Source: Chrysomallon squamiferum
Taxonomy: Eukaryota; Mollusca; Gastropoda; Neomphalida; Peltospiridae
Direction: 5' to 3'
DNA length: 64,000 bases
Assembly (NCBI GenBank): GCA_012295275.1
Contig: CM022667.1
Location: 3,704,501 to 3,768,500, forward strand
Positions 46,801 through 64,000 of the stretch are shown here, piece by piece. The stretch's first letter is position 1. Every line of letters begins with the position of its first letter. A model generated the notes under the pieces. It was not told the DNA's origin, did not search any database, and worked only from the letters and a program-made list of their open reading frames with translations. Made by a program: the position numbers and the translations under genes.

Positions 46801-47265
46801 GTGAAGTATGGAAATAAGCAGTACAATAAATTACTAATGAAAAATGAACTGACCGAAGCTTTGGAATAGTGGTACCCAGTAGTGTGTGGTGTATGCTGAG
46901 CAATGTTGATAGTAAGAAAAATAAATAAATTCATTTGTGGTGGGCTTGATTTATAATTTATTTATTTATTTATTTTTGTTTTGTTTTATACATAAGTTCC
47001 TTTTTTCTTTTTTTATGCATTTATATTTTTCTATTATACTTTATTCAGAATTTGGTTGGCTTTTATGAAAAAAGTGAGGGGATGATTTTGGACGTGCCCC
47101 AAAAATGATAAAGAACCACTGCTTTAGAATATTTAACAATATTAAAATTAAAAAAAAAATAAAAGAATTGAGTAACTATTTTTGAAATTAATATATGTGG
47201 ATTTTTTGGTGGTTATTCTTTTTAATATCATATATTTGAATTAGTTTAATCTGAGTCAGACAAGA

Positions 47266-47286
47266 TGAATAATAATAATAGTAATA

Positions 47287-47341
<55 letters not shown>

Positions 47342-47356
47342 AAAATAATAATAATA

Positions 47357-47391
<35 letters not shown>

Positions 47392-47412
47392 TAATAATAA
47401 TAATAATAATAA
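47266..47412. repeat. Interrupted (AAT)n microsatellite
   Basis: Nearly 150 bp of AAT units broken by AAAT and AGT interruptions. Confidence 0.95.
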
Positions 47413-48367
47413 AATAAAAAAATAAATAAATGAATGAACCAAAAATAATAATAAAGTAATACATTTTAAAAATGCAGCACTATCATTAACACCTGCTAGA
47501 ATCCATGTGTTCAACTTGTTTAAGAAGAAAAATTGTAATGGATTTTCTTACATGCTCAACCATAGTGAAATACATACACAAAAATCTAAAAACTAAAAAT
47601 GAAACAAGATATAATGCTGCCTGCAGATAAACTGTGTTTTAAACTATGGGATAGTTAACAATATTCTGATTAATAATAGGGCCACAAACAAAAATTGCTT
47701 ATTCCAATAGACATCTCAGATGAGGCAATGAATACATTCTCTGTATGTGCTACTTCAGTAAAAACGTGAATCAGACAAAATTAAATTTCAATACTGATTT
47801 AGCCATCTCAGTTAAAATCAACTGGTTTAAAAACAAAAGGTTACTGAAAAACTATGGACATTTAAAAGCAAGAATTATTTACAAAAATACAAAACTTCTA
47901 GGATAAAATGGACTTCATAAAAAGTTTATATATATGTATATATGTATATATATATATATATTAAACTTTAGTAAATAGTCGATAATAGATAATTATTTTC
48001 CCGATTCTAAACACACATTTTTTTTTAAAATGACTTTCAGTGTATCCCTGGTTGTCAAAACATTTTGATCCTGTATGGTTATAAATATATTACTAAATTA
48101 TTAATGGTTTTGATTTTTTTTGAACTGTTAATCCTTTATAATATTGTATTTTTATTTTTAGTATTTATCTTACATATTCCTAGAAGTGTGTCGGTCACAC
48201 ACCTGCTATCTGGTTTACATAAAATGCAAATAAAAATTTATTTTAATTCACTATTGGTGCAACAGGTTTATAATACATCATAAGTTTAAATTATTTTTTT
48301 TTGAATATGAAGAAACAGATAAAATGAATCCTGCCATGGGCAGTATTTAACAATTTTTACCAAGCTT

Positions 48368-48588
48368 ATGATAATTACTAATATTTAATGTTCTAAGCCT
48401 TTTGTTGTTTGTTTTGAGTCTATACAACATTTTTTTTTTTTTTTTTTTTTATTATTATTGTGGCTGGGGTTTTTTTTACTTCACACAAACAATCACATAT
48501 AAAAGATAAAAAAAAAAAAAGTAAAAATGATAATTACTAATATTTAATGGTCTAAGCCTTTTGTTGTTTGTTTTGAGTCTATACAACA

Positions 48589-48620
<32 letters not shown>

Positions 48621-48675
48621 ATTATTATTGTGGCTGTGTTTTTTTTTTTACTTCACACAAACAATCACATATAAG

Positions 48676-48712
<37 letters not shown>
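48368..48712. repeat. Recent tandem duplication (about 160-185 bp units)
   Basis: Two adjacent, almost identical copies (48368-48526 and 48527-48712). Each has ATGATAATTACTAATATTTA, CTAAGCCTTTTGTTGTTTG, a poly-T run, ATTATTATTGTGGCTG and CTTCACACAAACAATCACAT, ending in poly-A. The copies differ mainly in homopolymer length and a few bases, so the duplication is young. Confidence 0.92.
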
Positions 48713-48714
<2 letters not shown>

Positions 48715-49405
48715 GTTCTACAATACTAAAGTAATACTACAAATTATCACTGAAGAAAAATGAACTTGTGTTGGCCTGGAACTAATAAATACTGTCTTGA
48801 TTTAGAACTAGTATATTAATGATATTCCAGATGTTATTATAAACACACAAACACACACACACACACACACATATATATATTCAACTAGCATTAATATACT
48901 TATGTCTATTACAAGGAGATTGATGCATATAACAACTCTTCAAGAGTGTAGCCTTCGCTATAAACAAAAATAAACAAGATTTGTATGTCTAAACATAATG
49001 AAATGTTTGACCTGTTTTGGTTATACTGTTGAGTTTTTGGGTACAGGAGTCGATATCTGATGAACACTCGTATGCACACACATTGCAGCAATTATTTCCT
49101 TTCACATTTCATCCAAATTCACAAAATAATTTACACGTACACAATAATCCAATTCATCATTTGGTGAGACAGAATGAAGTCAAGATAAGTCATCCATTCA
49201 CAAACATTTCATAAACATCAGCACACATTCCACCATTTCAAAGAATACCTCGTCTTCTCTCTCCCTCTCACAATTATACACACATTTATTTTACACATTT
49301 TTTTTTTTCTCCCTCTTCTTCTTCTTCTTCTTCTTCTTTTTTTATTATTATTTTTTTCCAAAAGATTATTTACACAACGAAACCACAAATAACCACAGCA
49401 CTTTA

Positions 49406-61331
<11,926 letters not shown>

Positions 61332-63106
61332 GCAGGTTGAAGATACAACCTTACTTCTGAGGCGATAATCTCCGTCTTGGATAATGTCACAAACACCAAC
61401 CTTACAGTTAAGAGTCAATCACACTTGCTCTGGCAGCTTTCACTCTATCAGCCCTGTTCAAATTTCTGGAACTACTGATGCTGCTGCGCATGCTTGACAT
61501 TTAGCCCCGTAACATGAATAGTAACACGAGCACATGCCATTACTCTTGGTAGTGAACGTTAACTCTCGGGTATTCTTTGCTAATGACATTAATTAAAACA
61601 ATTAACCGAGAGCAGAAAAAATGTTCTCCGAGTCATATGTTTACTCACTGCAATAAAATAAATAAATAAGTAGTAATGTTATATACCAGAGTTAAATGTG
61701 ACATTTTTATTTTTGAAAGTGTTACCTTTTACATTTGTTTTTGATCGAAATGTATTAATTTTACATAAGACTGAGAATAATGACATAGGAAATGTTAAAA
61801 TACATTACCATTAAAATAAACGCAGATTTCTTTTCCAAACTTTCATTATATTTCTTTATTATTTATTTATTTTAATAACGATAATTTTTTAGTACACACC
61901 ATACCATGTCTTTCAAGGTTAAAGAGTTAGGGTGTGGGGGCGGACATGTTGAATAAGATTTTGAAATAAAATTTTCCATAAAACTCTGGTTACGAACCCG
62001 ATATGTATCGGCTTAAGACGATATTGCACTATGAACGTGAGATCTCATGGCCCTGTTATTCCTTACTTGAAATACGCGTTTGTTTTCGCTTCACTGGTTT
62101 TGTATATAATTCTAATTTTGTATTATAACTTAATATTAATTTTTATTTCATGGATATCATTACATATTTAGCTGTATATAACGTAATTTTGATTTAATAA
62201 AGCTGTATCTACCAGCTGTTCATCGATATATTCCCGCCCCCCACCCCGTTAGCCAAAAACGTGAGATCAGAAGTAGATAAAAATAATAGGAAATTTACAT
62301 TTCTGTAGACTGCCATTATACGTCATCATTGGTAAATTTTTATTTTAAAAGTCGAAAAAACATATAATTTAGTATATTTATTACTTCGAACACGTTAAGC
62401 TCTTCTAGTCTTTTGTTATGCACCAGAACTCCATTGATTTCTGGTTTAAGGCCGTTGTAAACTATTTAACAACTAATCTTCAGTCTACCTTTTATAGTCT
62501 GACAATAACAATATGTCCGACTTCGGTTTCATAAATCTTCTAAATAGAAAGTGAAAATACTTTGTCCAAAAATGTAATCAGTAATCAAACTGAGATATAT
62601 ATATATATATAAGACCATTGCACTCTCTTTCTTGTAATTAACCTTACAACATACTAATATTGCCGTGACGCTCAAACGCTCTGCTATAACTGTCTCATTT
62701 TCAGATTATTAAAAACCTGGAATGTTTGCTAAAGACACATAACGGTTCATCCTTCACTGAAGAATGCTACACACACACTGTAATAAGGAAATAAATAAAT
62801 GACCATAATGACGAATTCAGAAAGAGGAAACCTGCTCCGTTCTTGTTTTATACAGGGTTTCTGTTTGATACGAGTCTTTCCTCGTCTGCCAGAGAAGCAA
62901 AAATGAACGATGGCACGTTGTGGTACAGGCGAAGAGACGTTCTGTTCGGTAGTGTGTGAAAGAGCTCCTCGCAGTCGAGGCAAACTGTTGTTGATATGTC
63001 ACCCTGACTCGGTGTTTCAAACATGTGTCTACGTAGCTTAGAAACAGGACCTTGAAACGTTGACTTAAGTTTTGTACTGAATTTTTTTTATATATAAATA
63101 TATTGT

Positions 63107-63109
<3 letters not shown>

Positions 63110-63198
<89 letters not shown>
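63110..63198. repeat. (CT)n microsatellite
   Basis: CT tract of about 44 units. The Arg-Glu open frame on the minus strand across it is an artefact. Confidence 0.97.
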
Positions 63199-63204
<6 letters not shown>

Positions 63205-63318
63205 GTCAGAAATAATTTTAAGATAAAAATAAAAATATCGCATTGACAAGACAAATAAATATTCATGGATTCTCAAACAAGATTAGCATCATCCAGGCAT
63301 GAGCCAACCTAATCACAA

Positions 63319-63323
63319 ACACA

Positions 63324-63363
<40 letters not shown>

Positions 63364-63380
63364 ACACACACACAAACACA

Positions 63381-63412
<32 letters not shown>
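63319..63412. repeat. (CA)n microsatellite
   Basis: CA-rich tract with several AAACA and AATACA interruptions. Confidence 0.95.
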
Positions 63413-63729
63413 TCTAATTAACTATCGGAGACTGGCAAGAACAGATCTGCTTCCTCCTGTATCAGTTACGTTAGGTTCACGTAGTTCAACATCAAAAGAA
63501 CAAATAATAATAATAATTCATTGTTTACCGTGGCGTAGGAAAACCACTCTAGTTTGTTAGGTTAAAAATAAAAACTCTAATGACAGGTACGTGCACATTT
63601 AGCTGTTTTTATGTTCTCTGACGATAGCATCCCAAATACTACTGACTCTTTAACACAAACAGCTGATTAATTTTTATTGTTATTTTTCAGAGCATACACA
63701 CACATATACAAACACACACACATCTACAA

Positions 63730-63740
<11 letters not shown>

Positions 63741-63809
<69 letters not shown>
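63741..63809. repeat. (GA)n microsatellite
   Basis: GA tract of about 34 units following a shorter CA-rich stretch. Confidence 0.96.
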
Positions 63810-63810
<1 letters not shown>

Positions 63811-64000
63811 ACAGAGACGAAACAAAATCTGATAGAATACAACATGTACAAAATAACAGCTTCAATAACGAACTACTGATAATTTCAAAATCGCACATCT
63901 ACTAAAATTAACTTTCAACTGGAGTAGTTTAATCGTAACCAACTCTAACATTAAACAATAAACGCACGGTTTGCAAACTGATAATTATGTAAACGCTAGT

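Larger units (their letters stand above)
39461..49405. other. ACSF3/TENT4 convergent intergenic region
   Basis: About 9.9 kb without a recognisable gene. It contains the ACSF3 trailer at one end and the TENT4 trailer at the other; minus-strand AATAAA hexamers at 49341-49346 and 49285-49290 could end TENT4 transcripts. The remainder is AT-rich, with poly-T/poly-A runs, AAT tracts at 40798-40857 and 47266-47412, and a tandem duplication at 48.37-48.71 kb. Long open frames (for example 45631-45846 or 47188-47514) are low-complexity or unrecognisable. Confidence 0.6.
61332..64000. other. Region upstream of TENT4
   Basis: No recognisable gene. 61332-61550 is presumably TENT4 leader and proximal promoter. 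A stretch at about 62640-63085 is clearly less AT-rich than its surroundings and is unexplained; it could hold an upstream untranslated exon. The rest consists of AT-rich DNA with three long dinucleotide arrays. Confidence 0.5.

Overview
The window is a very AT-rich metazoan nuclear sequence. It is full of GA, CA, AAT/ATT, TA and CATA microsatellites and poly-T tracts, and its genes have short coding exons with GT..AG introns. Five intron-containing protein genes can be read from their protein motifs. Their sequence character and intron style, plus a choline-to-betaine enzyme typical of marine osmoconformers, suggest a marine lophotrochozoan, most likely a mollusc. The species cannot be determined from the sequence.

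Layout. (1) 2389-7716 (+): a 1181-residue predicted protein with two tandem HAD-type phosphatase domains followed by a complete mitochondrial choline dehydrogenase (CHDH). (2) 7717-17630: long non-coding stretch with repeats. (3) 17703-21527 (+): a seven-exon kappaB-Ras small GTPase (NKIRAS). (4) 25171-32742 (-): a twelve-exon VPS4 ESCRT-III AAA ATPase, convergent with NKIRAS, carrying one apparent 1-nt frameshift. (5) 34223-39460 (+): an eight-exon mitochondrial malonyl-CoA/acyl-CoA synthetase (ACSF3), divergent from VPS4 and with an apparent 1-nt frameshift near an exon end. (6) 39461-49405: about 10 kb of repeat-rich non-coding DNA. (7) 49406-61331 (-): a TENT4 (PAPD5/7, Trf4-like) non-canonical poly(A) polymerase whose first intron is 6.8 kb. 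(8) 61332-64000: upstream region with long CT, CA and GA tracts.

The most unusual object is the HAD-HAD-CHDH gene. Its CHDH half is encoded without any intron inside a single 2.44-kb exon. It begins at its own methionine and keeps a mitochondrial presequence-like segment with an R-A-F/S cleavage-type motif in the middle of the longer protein. A second presequence-like segment lies at the extreme N-terminus. This is consistent with capture of a CHDH retrocopy by a HAD gene, and possibly with a mitochondrial polyprotein split after import. Two genes (this one and ACSF3) look mitochondrial. NKIRAS, VPS4 and TENT4 act in NF-kappaB signalling, membrane scission and RNA tailing; nothing suggests that the five genes form one pathway. 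No RNA genes, CRISPR arrays, complete transposons or viral genes were recognised.
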